Assembly: GCA_946629155.1 (NCBI GenBank)
Contig: CAMOXM010000025.1
Span: forward strand, 1-16,479
Direction of reading: 5' to 3'
Origin: UBA9848 sp003454065
GTDB taxonomy: Bacteria; Spirochaetota; Spirochaetia; Sphaerochaetales; Sphaerochaetaceae
Length of the DNA: 16,479 nucleotides
The notes beneath the pieces were generated by a model. The model searched no databases. It was not told where the DNA came from and saw only the letters and a list, made by a program, of their open reading frames with translations. Positions 1-7,086 of this stretch are shown here, piece by piece; the first letter of the stretch is position 1; every line of letters starts with the position of its first letter. The translations under genes and the position numbers were made by a program.

Positions 1-301
1 TCGCTTCCGAGCGCCGAGCCATGCGCAAAGCATTGTCTCGGCTGGCTCGGAATCTGCATAATGGATTTCTCGTTCCGCATCTGCTCGCAGGGGGTTTACG
101 GAGACTTCAGTCGGCTTACACAATGGCAGAGCACATCTCTGATCTCTTCGGTTTTCCTTGTGATTATGCTATCGGAAAGCGAATTGCTGCGAATCAGATT
201 TTTCAAAGGATGAGTTCGTGGAATTTATCGCTTTCAGGCACATGTCGTGATTATACTCGTTTTCGAGGTTCTTTTAAAGAAGAGAGATGTCCAGCGGCAC
301 T
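1..301. other. gene-free or unresolved region downstream of ksgA
   Basis: No protein I recognise is encoded on either strand. Reading frames are open on both strands, but the translations are rich in Arg, Cys and His and match no family I know. On the minus strand a perfect TATAAT (plus positions 250-255) stands six bases before an ATG at 243, which opens a 24-codon frame ending in TAG at 169-171. The same minus frame then stays open from that TAG to the window edge, without a convincing start. A strong hairpin lies at 5-52. The stretch could be the start of an RNA gene or an intergenic repeat. No intrinsic terminator for ksgA is visible here. Confidence 0.4.
5..52. repeat. imperfect inverted repeat (14-bp stem with bulge)
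   Basis: TTCCGAGC (5-12) pairs with GCTCGGAA (45-52). After a two-base bulge (43-44), GCCGAG (13-18) pairs with CTCGGC (37-42). The loop contains a further 4-bp stem, ATGC (21-24) with GCAT (30-33). No T-run follows on either strand inside the window, so it is not a typical intrinsic terminator. It may be part of a structured RNA or an intergenic repeat that continues past the window edge. Confidence 0.55.
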
Positions 302-1162
302 TTAATCAAGTTTTCCGAAGACAGCCCCATCATGCAGCCGCAAGAAGTCCTGCAAGGTCAGGGTTTCCGCTCGTTTGCCGGAGTCGATGCCTGCCTTATC
401 AAGCAAATCCTGCGCGTCGGAATATCCCGCTTGCTGCAAATTGTTTTTGAGTGTCTTGCGCCTGTTCGCAAAGCATGATCGCATGAGTCTGACGAACGAT
501 CGCTTCTCTTCGGCATCACCGATGATCGGCATCGCCTTCCTTCGAAATGCGATGAGACTTGACATGACTTTCGGGACGGGAAAGAAAGAGCCGGGCTTCA
601 CATCGAAAAGCTTATTGCAATCATAGGAAAGCGAAGTCAGAATCGCAAGCGAGGAATAGTTCCTATCGCCTTCCTTCGCGCAGAACTTATCAGCAACCTC
701 CTTTTGAAGCAGGAAAACCATATTGTCGGGATAGGATCCGCTGATACCGCCCTCAAGTATCCTGATCGTCAATAGCGTCCCCACATTGTAAGGAAGATTT
801 CCGCAAAGACACGACGGTTTGTGAATTCCAGAAAACAATGTTTCGAGAACATCGCCTTCTATGATTTCAAGCTTGTCGCCATACCCGCCATCACGCAAAA
901 ATGCGCAAAACCCCTTGTCTATCTCGAAGGCCTTGACGCTTGCCCCGGCCAGAATCAGCTTTCTTGTCAGACTGCCGAGACCCGGACCTATTTCGTAAAC
1001 CGGCATGCCATCTCCCGCTCGCTCCATTACTGCTCTGCCTATGGCGCTTATCGCAGCATCGTCAACAAGGAAATTCTGACCGAATCTTTTCAGAGCCGAA
1101 TAATCCTTGTCATCGAATATATTGCGTATTTCCTTGGGTGTCAGGGTCTTATCGTTTTTCAT
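302..1162 (-). CDS. ksgA: 16S rRNA dimethyladenosine transferase KsgA/RsmA
   Basis: This enzyme dimethylates two adjacent adenines in the 3'-terminal helix of 16S rRNA, using S-adenosylmethionine, during small-subunit assembly. The 286-residue protein is of normal family length. Visible motifs are GQNF (about 28-31), the SAM-binding EIGPGLG (57-63), the catalytic NLPY (122-125), then FPVPKV with a following S-S and the C-terminal NRRKTLKNNL helix. The frame is open 42 codons further upstream, but that extension lies inside yqeK and has no family similarity. The ATG at 1162 gives the usual short leader before the KRFGQNF segment. It overlaps the end of yqeK by 14 bases, so translation is probably coupled. 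Only a weak Shine-Dalgarno (GAG) is seen. It is the last gene of the cinA-yqeK-ksgA operon. Confidence 0.96.
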   Translation of the reverse strand: MKNDKTLTPKEIRNIFDDKDYSALKRFGQNFLVDDAAISAIGRAVMERAGDGMPVYEIGPGLGSLTRKLILAGASVKAFEIDKGFCAFLRDGGYGDKLEIIEGDVLETLFSGIHKPSCLCGNLPYNVGTLLTIRILEGGISGSYPDNMVFLLQKEVADKFCAKEGDRNYSSLAILTSLSYDCNKLFDVKPGSFFPVPKVMSSLIAFRRKAMPIIGDAEEKRSFVRLMRSCFANRRKTLKNNLQQAGYSDAQDLLDKAGIDSGKRAETLTLQDFLRLHDGAVFGKLD

Positions 1163-1781
1163 ACTTTTGCTCGAGCATTTCGTAAAGCTCGCTAGTGCGT
1201 TTGAAAAAGCCGCCGCCTGTTTCGCCAAAATGCTTTTTTTGCATTTTAAGCACCGAATACGCTCTTCTCGCCGCATCGTCCATTGCAATGATTTCCTTCC
1301 TGAACTGATTTGGAATATAGGAGCGAGTATAGTCTATCTTATCCGCTACGAACAGATTAAAGCACAAATCGTTCAAATATTGGGACGACAGGATCGTATG
1401 ATGACGAATCGCAAACGAATAAACCAACGGCGCTGACGGAAACACTTTACCGAATAGGAAACCGGCTGTTACGGCATGAAGGGTCTGCTTGTTCTCACGT
1501 TCGCCTTCGTATAGCGGCAGCCTGTTCTTCCATATCATATCTATTGTTTCATAATCGGAAAGCTCTTTGGTATAATCGTGAGCAAGCCCTAATATGAGGG
1601 ATGTGTTTGCTCCAACGCTCCTGTCGAGTTCGAAGAGAATGCCTCCCACAGCAAGGCAATGCTCAAATCGCTTCGGCGATATGGCATCCTGAACACGCCG
1701 CTTAAATTCGAAAGCTTCGTTGCGTCTGAAGAATTCGAACACCTTCGGGCACTTCAAATTGAAATCGATATACGCATCCAT
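1149..1781 (-). CDS. yqeK: HD-domain hydrolase, YqeK-like (Ap4A hydrolase family)
   Basis: A 210-residue HD-superfamily phosphohydrolase. Metal-ligand candidates occur in family order: His41 (FEHCLAVG), His68-Asp69 (LAHDYTKE), His102, His127-His128 (IRHHTI) and Asp147 in VADKIDYTR. The last motif corresponds to the ADxIEPxR region of YqeK. YqeK proteins hydrolyse diadenosine tetraphosphate symmetrically to ADP, which is known for the family and not shown here. In many bacteria yqeK sits next to nadD and rsfS, but here it lies between cinA and ksgA. The start ATG shares its A with the cinA stop (TGATG, 1779-1783), indicating tight translational coupling. The family assignment is fairly safe, but the exact substrate is inferred. 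Confidence 0.85.
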   Translation of the reverse strand: MDAYIDFNLKCPKVFEFFRRNEAFEFKRRVQDAISPKRFEHCLAVGGILFELDRSVGANTSLILGLAHDYTKELSDYETIDMIWKNRLPLYEGERENKQTLHAVTAGFLFGKVFPSAPLVYSFAIRHHTILSSQYLNDLCFNLFVADKIDYTRSYIPNQFRKEIIAMDDAARRAYSVLKMQKKHFGETGGGFFKRTSELYEMLEQKYEKR

Positions 1782-3007
1782 CAGTACTTACGCCGCAAAA
1801 TATCGCATGCCATCAATACGCTGGCCACGGCAGTTCGCTTGCGGATATGATCGCGACGGCCCGCAAATCTGAATTCGACAGTTTCACTTTGCTTTCCCTT
1901 ATCAAACGATACGGAAACAAAGACCTTCCCCACATCTCTGCCATCTGGACCCGCATATCCCGTAACCGCTATCGCCAAATCGGATTGGAACTTGGCGGCG
2001 CATCCGGACGACATCTCCTTGGCGCATTCCGCCGACACCTCTGTCCACTTGTCAATCGTCTTCCTGCCAACCCCAAGCTCCCTCATCTTCACTTCGTTGC
2101 TATAGCAGACCATTCCGGATTTGAAATACGCCGAGGAGCCCGGCATATCGGTAATCAATTTGGAAATGAAACCGGCGGTTATGGATTCAGCGGTCGAAAC
2201 ACTCAAATGCTTCTTTGCAAGCAAATCCCTGAAATCGCAAAAAATATCGATATCGCCATCGAAGAAGCATTCTATCGGTGTTTCCGCTTTGAGAAGCTCT
2301 TTGATCCTATCGACGTATTCGGCTTTGATCCTTTCATCCTCATAATAGACGAAAACATCGATCTTGTAATCGTGAAAACAGGTTCCGACTTCTATTCCCT
2401 TGCGATTGCCAATCGCCGAAAGAACCGCATCGCTAAGGTCATTGAAGCGGGCTTCGGCGACCAAGAACAGCGAAAAGGTCGCGCATCTATCGGATGCCGC
2501 GCCGGCAAACCTCCGAAAGATTTCTCGCGCTTCGGCAAGCATGGGTTCGCTCTCTCTGGGCGGACCAGGCAGGCTGATGAAGAGCTTGCTGTTCGCTTCG
2601 CCGTAGAAGCCAGGCGCCGTTCCGTTCTCATTTGCAATAACCTCGAAGCCTTCCGGAATAAGCGCCTGACGCATATTGCTTGCCCCGTAACCGCCGCACC
2701 CTATGCGCTTCATCACGTTTTCCCTTGCCTCCGGCATCTCGATCAAAGGCCTTGAAATAGCATGCGACACCTCGTCCCGCGTCCTATCGTCATCCGTAGG
2801 GCCCAAGCCTCCCGTCGTGATTATGATGTCCGCTTTCGAGCAAGCCAATGCTATGTATTCGCGAATGTCCTTGGAATCATTTATTATAAAGGCGCATTCC
2901 GTGCGAATTCCCGAGTTGTCCAAGAGCGAACCGAGTCTTTTCACATAATTATCCTGCACCAGCCCTCTGGTGATTTCATTTCCGATTATTATCAATGAAG
3001 CATTCAT
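1781..3007 (-). CDS. cinA: CinA-family protein (MoCF-like domain + nicotinamide-nucleotide amidase domain)
   Basis: A two-domain protein of 408 residues, the usual size for full-length CinA. The N-terminal MoCF/COG1058 domain begins with IIIGNEITRG and contains TTGGLGPTDDD. In homologues it acts as an ADP-ribose or NMN-linked pyrophosphatase. The C-terminal PncC domain has the AES motif (TAESITAG), the downstream S-N-x-x-K segment, and AVTGYAGPDG followed by VGKVFVSV. PncC deamidates nicotinamide mononucleotide to nicotinate mononucleotide, recycling NAD by-products. I chose the ATG at 3007 because it puts the IIxxGNE strand at the N-terminus, as in homologues. An ATG at 3025 is also possible, and neither has a clear Shine-Dalgarno. 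It is the first gene of the operon with yqeK and ksgA, just after the palindromic element at 3042-3217. Confidence 0.93.
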   Translation of the reverse strand: MNASLIIIGNEITRGLVQDNYVKRLGSLLDNSGIRTECAFIINDSKDIREYIALACSKADIIITTGGLGPTDDDRTRDEVSHAISRPLIEMPEARENVMKRIGCGGYGASNMRQALIPEGFEVIANENGTAPGFYGEANSKLFISLPGPPRESEPMLAEAREIFRRFAGAASDRCATFSLFLVAEARFNDLSDAVLSAIGNRKGIEVGTCFHDYKIDVFVYYEDERIKAEYVDRIKELLKAETPIECFFDGDIDIFCDFRDLLAKKHLSVSTAESITAGFISKLITDMPGSSAYFKSGMVCYSNEVKMRELGVGRKTIDKWTEVSAECAKEMSSGCAAKFQSDLAIAVTGYAGPDGRDVGKVFVSVSFDKGKQSETVEFRFAGRRDHIRKRTAVASVLMACDILRRKY

Positions 3008-3041
3008 AAGTTCATTACCGCGCATTGCCGGAAAAATCAAA

Positions 3042-3217
3042 GAGGTTTTTTCAAAACTCCTTTCTTCATGTTACTCGTTCTTCCGGTGCAAGCCGCAAGT
3101 CCTGCGGATTCCCCTTTGAAACGGGCATATGCACAAAGTATTAGCCCGTTTCGGAGGGGAACGCCTTGCGCCGGAATAGGCTTCGCAACGTCTTGAAATC
3201 AGTTTTGAAAAAACCTC
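3042..3217. repeat. 176-bp palindromic element with 17-bp terminal inverted repeats
   Basis: The ends are perfect inverted repeats: GAGGTTTTTTCAAAACT (3042-3058) and its reverse complement (3201-3217). Inside, TTCCGGTGCAAG (3081-3092) pairs with CTTGCGCCGGAA (3165-3176), and CCCCTTTGAAACGGGC (3111-3126) pairs with GCCCGTTTCGGAGGGG (3144-3159). A small hairpin, CCGCA/TGCGG, lies at 3093-3107. The whole can fold as a closing stem, a bubble of about 22 and 24 bases, then a three-way junction. All three imperfect pairs would be G-U if the plus strand were transcribed. The 4-base sequence CAAA flanks both ends (3038-3041 and 3218-3221), as a target-site duplication would. It could be a MITE-like mobile element or a structured RNA. 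No coding frame in it is convincing. Confidence 0.7.
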
Positions 3218-3218
3218 C

Positions 3219-3254
3219 AAAAAAAACGGGAGATCGCTATTGAAACGACCTCCC
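3219..3254 (-). terminator. intrinsic terminator of the permease operon
   Basis: On the minus strand a 9-bp stem, GGGAGGTCG with CGATCTCCC (one G-U pair, 9-base loop; plus positions 3246-3254 and 3228-3236), is followed after one G by eight T (3226 down to 3219). This is a textbook Rho-independent terminator. It lies about 50 bases past the stop of the second permease gene and separates it from cinA. Confidence 0.9.
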
Positions 3255-3301
3255 ACATTATTTCAAAAAAAATTGCAAATCAATCTTTCAGGACGGCTCC
3301 A

Positions 3302-4207
3302 TCACGAACCGGTAACCGTGAATGGTTTTCCGGAAGCTGCCGGAGCGTAGTTCTTTCCGGAGAAGCATATCAAGGCTATAAGCGTAACCGCATACGGAAT
3401 GATATTGAACACTTCGGAAGGAATGCTGCTCAACGCACCGATATTGACGGCTATAAGCGAAAATGTCTGCGCCAATCCGAAAAGCAAAGATGCGAGGAAA
3501 ACGCCCATCGGCTTCCATCGGCCGAATGCCACGGCAGCCAAGGCGATATAACCTTTTCCGTTGATGAGGTTGTTCGTGAATTGCGTCGATTGCGTGAGAA
3601 CGCAGCAAGCGCCGGCAAGACCGGCCAAGGCTCCGGAGATGAGAACGCCGGACCATCTTATCTTCCTGACATTGATTCCAGCGCTTTCTGCTGATTCCGG
3701 ATGTTCGCCGCAAGCCCTGAGGTGAAGGCCATACGGAAGCTTATACAGCACGTACCACACCAGCACAAGCACGAGGATCGAAACCCAAGCGGAAGGATAT
3801 ATGTTGCCGATGCCTGCTTTCATTCCGAACATGAACTCCTTGGTTCTGTCAGCCTGGAAAAGAATCTGCGCAACGAATATGGTAACGCCATCAGCCAAAA
3901 GGTTTATTCCCACGCCGGATATCGTCTGATCGCTATTGAGGTTTATCGCGCAAACGCCATGAAGCGCGCTAAACGCCATGGAAGCCAGCATCGCTATCAA
4001 AACGGAAATGAATATGGAAGCGCCATGGCCTATTGGCGTCTCCATAAGCACATGTGCGGCTGCCGCACCCAATGCCCCGATCGCCATAAGACCTTCAAGC
4101 GCTATGTTGACCACACCTGACCTTTCGCAAATCATACCGCCAATGGCAGTAATCAGAATCGGCGCCGTCAGCATCAATACGAGAGGAATGCTATTGATCA
4201 ATCCCAT
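3302..4207 (-). CDS. ABC transporter permease, nucleoside/riboflavin type (NupQ/RfuD-like)
   Basis: A 301-residue polytopic inner-membrane protein of the BPD_transp_2 family, the second permease of BMP-type importers (NupNOPQ for nucleosides, RfuABCD for riboflavin in treponemes). Family marks are the early ERSGVVNIALEGLM segment, a central GEHPESAESAGINVRKIRW cytoplasmic loop that contacts the ATPase, and the LAGLAGA helix. The start is set by a perfect AGGAGG about 7 bases before the ATG at 4207. The Shine-Dalgarno lies in the 10-base gap after the upstream permease, so the two are co-translated. No ATPase or BMP-type binding protein lies next to the pair. The substrate cannot be told from the sequence; nucleosides or riboflavin are the best guesses. 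Confidence 0.9.
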   Translation of the reverse strand: MGLINSIPLVLMLTAPILITAIGGMICERSGVVNIALEGLMAIGALGAAAAHVLMETPIGHGASIFISVLIAMLASMAFSALHGVCAINLNSDQTISGVGINLLADGVTIFVAQILFQADRTKEFMFGMKAGIGNIYPSAWVSILVLVLVWYVLYKLPYGLHLRACGEHPESAESAGINVRKIRWSGVLISGALAGLAGACCVLTQSTQFTNNLINGKGYIALAAVAFGRWKPMGVFLASLLFGLAQTFSLIAVNIGALSSIPSEVFNIIPYAVTLIALICFSGKNYAPAASGKPFTVTGS

Positions 4208-4217
4208 ACGCTGCCTC

Positions 4218-5393
4218 CTATTTCACGCTAGCGCTGGCCGGTGCGCCGGATTTGGACTGATTCTCCTTGACCTTCATCTTGGATATCCTGGCCCTCAGGA
4301 TTTCAGCTGCGCTCCTAAGAGCTATGAACACAACTATGACACCCTGTATGATATATGTGATTTCCTTGGGTATGTTCCTCGACTGCATGAGCTGCTGCGC
4401 CTGCTTGAGAATACCGAAAAGATACCCTGCAAGGAGGATGCCCACCGTCTTGCAGTTTCCGATAAGCGCAACCGCAATGCCGTTGAATCCGTAGTTATCC
4501 ATACCGGAGATTATACGTCCGTAAGTAAACGAGCCGATAGCCACGACAGCGCCTGCCGCACCTGCGAAAGCACCCGAAATCGCCATCGACAATATGGTCG
4601 ATCTTCTCGTCGGAATTCCAGAAGCCAAGGATGCGTTCTTATTGAATCCCGTCGCCTTAAGCTCATATCCGAGTATTGTCTTCTCCATTACGAACCAATA
4701 GACAAGAAGCCCGATAACCAAGATCAGCAAGCCGGTATTGATAGTGGAACCGTTGAACATCCTTTCAAGCGGACCCCACTTCATAAGGGCGGTCTTCGGG
4801 AACGGAGACGTATTGTACGTGGTCGCGCCAGGCAAAGCCATGCACACTATTCGCGATAAATACAAGGCGGTATAGTTCAGCATTATGGTGGCTACGACTT
4901 CCGACACTTCGAATTTCGACTTCAGATATCCGACCCCCCCGCCATACGCCGCAGCAGCCGCCGTTGACATTATCAGACAATAAGCGACATGAATGACAGG
5001 CACCTTCGGACCATAATACGCGCACACGGTCGCAACGGTCATTCCGACGATATACTGACCTTCGGCTCCTATGTTGAAAAGCCCCGCTCGATATGCGAAA
5101 GCTATGGAAAGCCCGCAAAGAGTGAACGGCACCAGATAATTGAGCGTTTCGCCTATGTATCTGATATTGAACTTTCCGTTTACGGTATTATGCCCCGTAA
5201 TCGCTTGCCATATTGCGGAATACATTCCCGACGGACTCTTGCCGACGAAAATGATCAGCAACGTTCCAAGCAGGAAACCGAGCAGAACAACGATTATCGA
5301 AATCACGCCTTCTCTCTTCAAGGCAGCATCAGTCAAGCCGATAAGCCTTTCCCGATCGAAGCCGGTCGATTTGCTTTTCTTGTCAAATCCCAT
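4218..5393 (-). CDS. ABC transporter permease, nucleoside/riboflavin type (NupP/RfuC-like)
   Basis: A 391-residue membrane protein, the longer first permease of BMP-type importers. A cytoplasmic N-terminus of about 35 residues precedes the first membrane helix. Marks of the family are FNIGAEGQYIVG, the conserved E-V-V-A-T-I-M-L-N-Y segment, the GYELKATGFN loop and the AGAAGA helix. The ATG at 5393 is preferred over an upstream in-frame ATG at 5441 because AAGGTGG stands about 7 bases before it and a TTGAAA-17-TATAAT promoter lies just upstream, leaving the longer frame untranscribed. It is the first gene of a two-gene operon with the NupQ-like permease, ending at the terminator at 3219-3254. 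Typical gene clusters place a BMP lipoprotein and a double-domain ATPase before this gene. Here the upstream gene is an unrelated broken lipoprotein. Confidence 0.9.
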   Translation of the reverse strand: MGFDKKSKSTGFDRERLIGLTDAALKREGVISIIVVLLGFLLGTLLIIFVGKSPSGMYSAIWQAITGHNTVNGKFNIRYIGETLNYLVPFTLCGLSIAFAYRAGLFNIGAEGQYIVGMTVATVCAYYGPKVPVIHVAYCLIMSTAAAAAYGGGVGYLKSKFEVSEVVATIMLNYTALYLSRIVCMALPGATTYNTSPFPKTALMKWGPLERMFNGSTINTGLLILVIGLLVYWFVMEKTILGYELKATGFNKNASLASGIPTRRSTILSMAISGAFAGAAGAVVAIGSFTYGRIISGMDNYGFNGIAVALIGNCKTVGILLAGYLFGILKQAQQLMQSRNIPKEITYIIQGVIVVFIALRSAAEILRARISKMKVKENQSKSGAPASASVK

Positions 5394-5412
5394 ATTTTTC
5401 CACCTTCTTTTC

Positions 5413-5441
5413 ATTATAGAGCATACAACATAATTTTTCAA
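5413..5441 (-). promoter_or_regulatory. sigma70-type promoter of the permease operon
   Basis: On the minus strand TTGAAA (plus 5436-5441) and a perfect TATAAT (plus 5413-5418) are separated by 17 bases. Transcription would begin near 5406, followed by the AAGGTGG ribosome site and the ATG at 5393. The short leader leaves no room for a riboswitch. Confidence 0.8.
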
Positions 5442-5459
5442 ACAATTGCGATTAGACCT

Positions 5460-6340
5460 CTATTTGCCGATTCCGGTAACCATTCGAACAGCATTTCTGT
5501 AGGGGTCGTTCAGCGCAACGCCATTATTCCAACCGCCGCTGTGATAGCCGCTTTCGCAGGATTCCTTGTCCGAATCGGGGCACTGCACGCGAAATTCATA
5601 TTCGCCACCAACCGTCATTGCATCGCCTGCAACGAAAGTCTTAAAGCCGCCATTTCAATTCTTCTTCTTGCCTGATTTCGGCTCGGGTATGGTGTCGTTC
5701 GAAATGTTATCTATGAGTTCCACATAATCAGCATTATTGGAAGCCTTAGCAACTTCAGGATCGGTCGTCCAAAAAAACCCGATGTGCAGAATTTGCTATT
5801 CGAATCCGCTTGAATCCACACGCAATCCCTGCAATCGACAGTATGAAACGCCCTGTAATCCGTTTGGTTTTCCTCAAATTTCCACTTAGACCCGCTCCAA
5901 TACAGAAGTCCGGGAGAGAAGCGAACCTGATCTCCTTTTGAGTCTATCGTGAACAACCCCGGGAGCGCATTTTCCGGAACCTTGTAATTTGCACCTGAAG
6001 CAGCCCCCGACGATCCGCCGGACGGAGAGGACGCGCCACCGGAGACGGGAATGCCGAAATGGCTCAATAAATCTCTGAGCAGCACTTCATCAGATCCGTC
6101 AGATGCAGACTGCGTGCTTATGTAATCCTGAACCTGCTGAAGAGATACCCCGATCTCCGATGCAATCGTCTTCAGCTGCTCATCGGTCAGCTCTTTCTGG
6201 TTCTGCGTCGGCTCATAACCAGCGACAAGTTCGCTGCCTGCCTGACTGCCGCCCTCGGAATCGCTCAGACCGCAGGACGGCGAAAGCATAAGCATAGCCG
6301 CGAAGAAGAACAGTGCGCTCAACAAGCCACATCTTCTCAT
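5460..6340 (-). pseudogene. exported lipoprotein gene, broken by a frameshift and a TGA
   Basis: The intact first part encodes a lipoprotein: basic start, hydrophobic helix and a lipobox ending at Cys23 (LSPSC), then an acidic, Ser/Gly-rich linker. From about residue 125 it reads LFTIDSKGDQVRFSPG with WKFEENQ. I recognise this as a recurring C-terminal module of exported proteins in gut bacteria, of unknown function. The reading frame ends at 5711. A -1 shift at seven T (plus 5771-5777) restores the module-like reading GFFWTTDPEVAKAS and continues to TGA at 5655-5657. Beyond that stop the same frame is open for 64 more codons with protein-like composition, to TAG at 5460. The TGA may replace a Trp TGG. 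Degraded gene, assembly error or recoding are all possible. Its own promoter and a ribosome site (AGGATGG) remain intact. Confidence 0.65.
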
Positions 6341-6381
6341 AATTCCATCCTAAACGCTCTTTCGGATTTTTTGAAGTTTTC

Positions 6382-6411
6382 GTTATAATGCTTATCGTGG
6401 AATTTTATCAA
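6382..6411 (-). promoter_or_regulatory. sigma70-type promoter of the lipoprotein gene
   Basis: On the minus strand TTGATA (plus 6406-6411) and TATAAC (plus 6382-6387) are 18 bases apart; each matches the consensus at five of six positions. The ribosome site AGGATGG and the ATG at 6340 follow. Confidence 0.6.
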
Positions 6412-6453
6412 GGCATGCAGCGCAAATTGGCAGCAACGCAGCATGAAAAGCCC

Positions 6454-7086
6454 TTATCGGAACGCGCCAACCGGCCTTCCGCCTAAAAAAACGATATCAT
6501 CGGCAAGCGTTTCCGCCTCGGTCCTGTCATGCGTGGCAAGAATGACCGTTCTGCCCTTCGAATGTTCGAGAATATATTCGCGCATCCTCGCCTCCGTATC
6601 AGCGTCCAGATGCTCTGCAGGCTCGTCAAGAAGAACTATCGCCGGCCGGCATGCGAAAGCCCTTATCACGTTGAAACGCTGGATCTGACCCGATGAAAGC
6701 TTGTGCGGCCTTTTATCGCTGACATCGCCAACGCCGAAAAAAGCGACTCCATCATTGATGGATTCGATTGCGTTTCTAGCGCCTGCGCATGCTATTTCCA
6801 AATTCCTGAGGACCGAACAATATGGGAAAAAAACAGGTTTCGAAAAGGCATATCCTATGCTATGGCTTCTGCCGTCTGCAACATCATCGCGCAGGGTTTC
6901 ATCATCAAACCGCATGATTCTGCCGCTATGAGGTTTCCTGATGCCGGCAATAAGATCCAAAAGCGTGGTTTTTCCGATTCCGCTATCGCCCATAAGCGCG
7001 ATTATGCGCCTATCCGGCAAATGCAAGCCGAACTTGTCGAAAAGCAGCGAATCCGAATATGAAAACGACAAGTCTTCTATTCTCAT
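6454..7086 (-). CDS. orphan single-domain ABC transporter ATPase
   Basis: A 210-residue ABC ATPase with all core motifs: Walker A GDSGIGKTT (about 33-41), a Q-loop-region segment near AFSKPVFFPYCSVLRNL where the usual Gln appears replaced by Ser or Lys, the signature LSSGQ, Walker B IVLLDEP, the D-loop LDA, and a switch His in LATHD. Length and motif pattern fit the small ATPases of taurine/nitrate/thiamine-type importers (SsuB/TauB-like). No permease or binding protein is adjacent. It is too small to be the double-domain ATPase of the nucleoside-type permeases nearby. Its ATG overlaps the recN stop in ATGA (7083-7086), so it is translated as part of the recN transcript. The transported substrate is unknown. 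Confidence 0.88.
   Translation of the reverse strand: MRIEDLSFSYSDSLLFDKFGLHLPDRRIIALMGDSGIGKTTLLDLIAGIRKPHSGRIMRFDDETLRDDVADGRSHSIGYAFSKPVFFPYCSVLRNLEIACAGARNAIESINDGVAFFGVGDVSDKRPHKLSSGQIQRFNVIRAFACRPAIVLLDEPAEHLDADTEARMREYILEHSKGRTVILATHDRTEAETLADDIVFLGGRPVGAFR

Noticed and set aside
1163..1288. N-terminal extension of ksgA
   Set aside because: It lies within yqeK in another frame and has no similarity to KsgA; the ATG at 1162 gives the family length.
1847..2755. Long plus-strand open frame (302 codons) opposite cinA
   Set aside because: It is fully antisense to a clear CinA protein and its translation shows no family features; it is a shadow of cinA codon usage.
3042..3217. Identification as 6S RNA
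   Set aside because: Only the general shape fits. I see no promoter at the expected start and no consensus central-bubble sequence, so I did not name it.
3071..3256. 61-codon minus-strand frame across the palindromic element
   Set aside because: It runs through the terminator stem and the inverted repeats, and its composition is Arg/Cys-rich with no ribosome site.
5655..5657. TGA read as Trp or Gly (alternative genetic code)
   Set aside because: TGA is the natural stop of cinA, recN, aroB, pheA and others, several within ATGA or TGATG overlaps, and Trp is encoded by TGG throughout.
6384..6389. Plus-strand TATAAT upstream of the ABC ATPase end
   Set aside because: No rightward gene follows and there is no suitable -35 box; the overlapping minus-strand promoter explains the sequence better.
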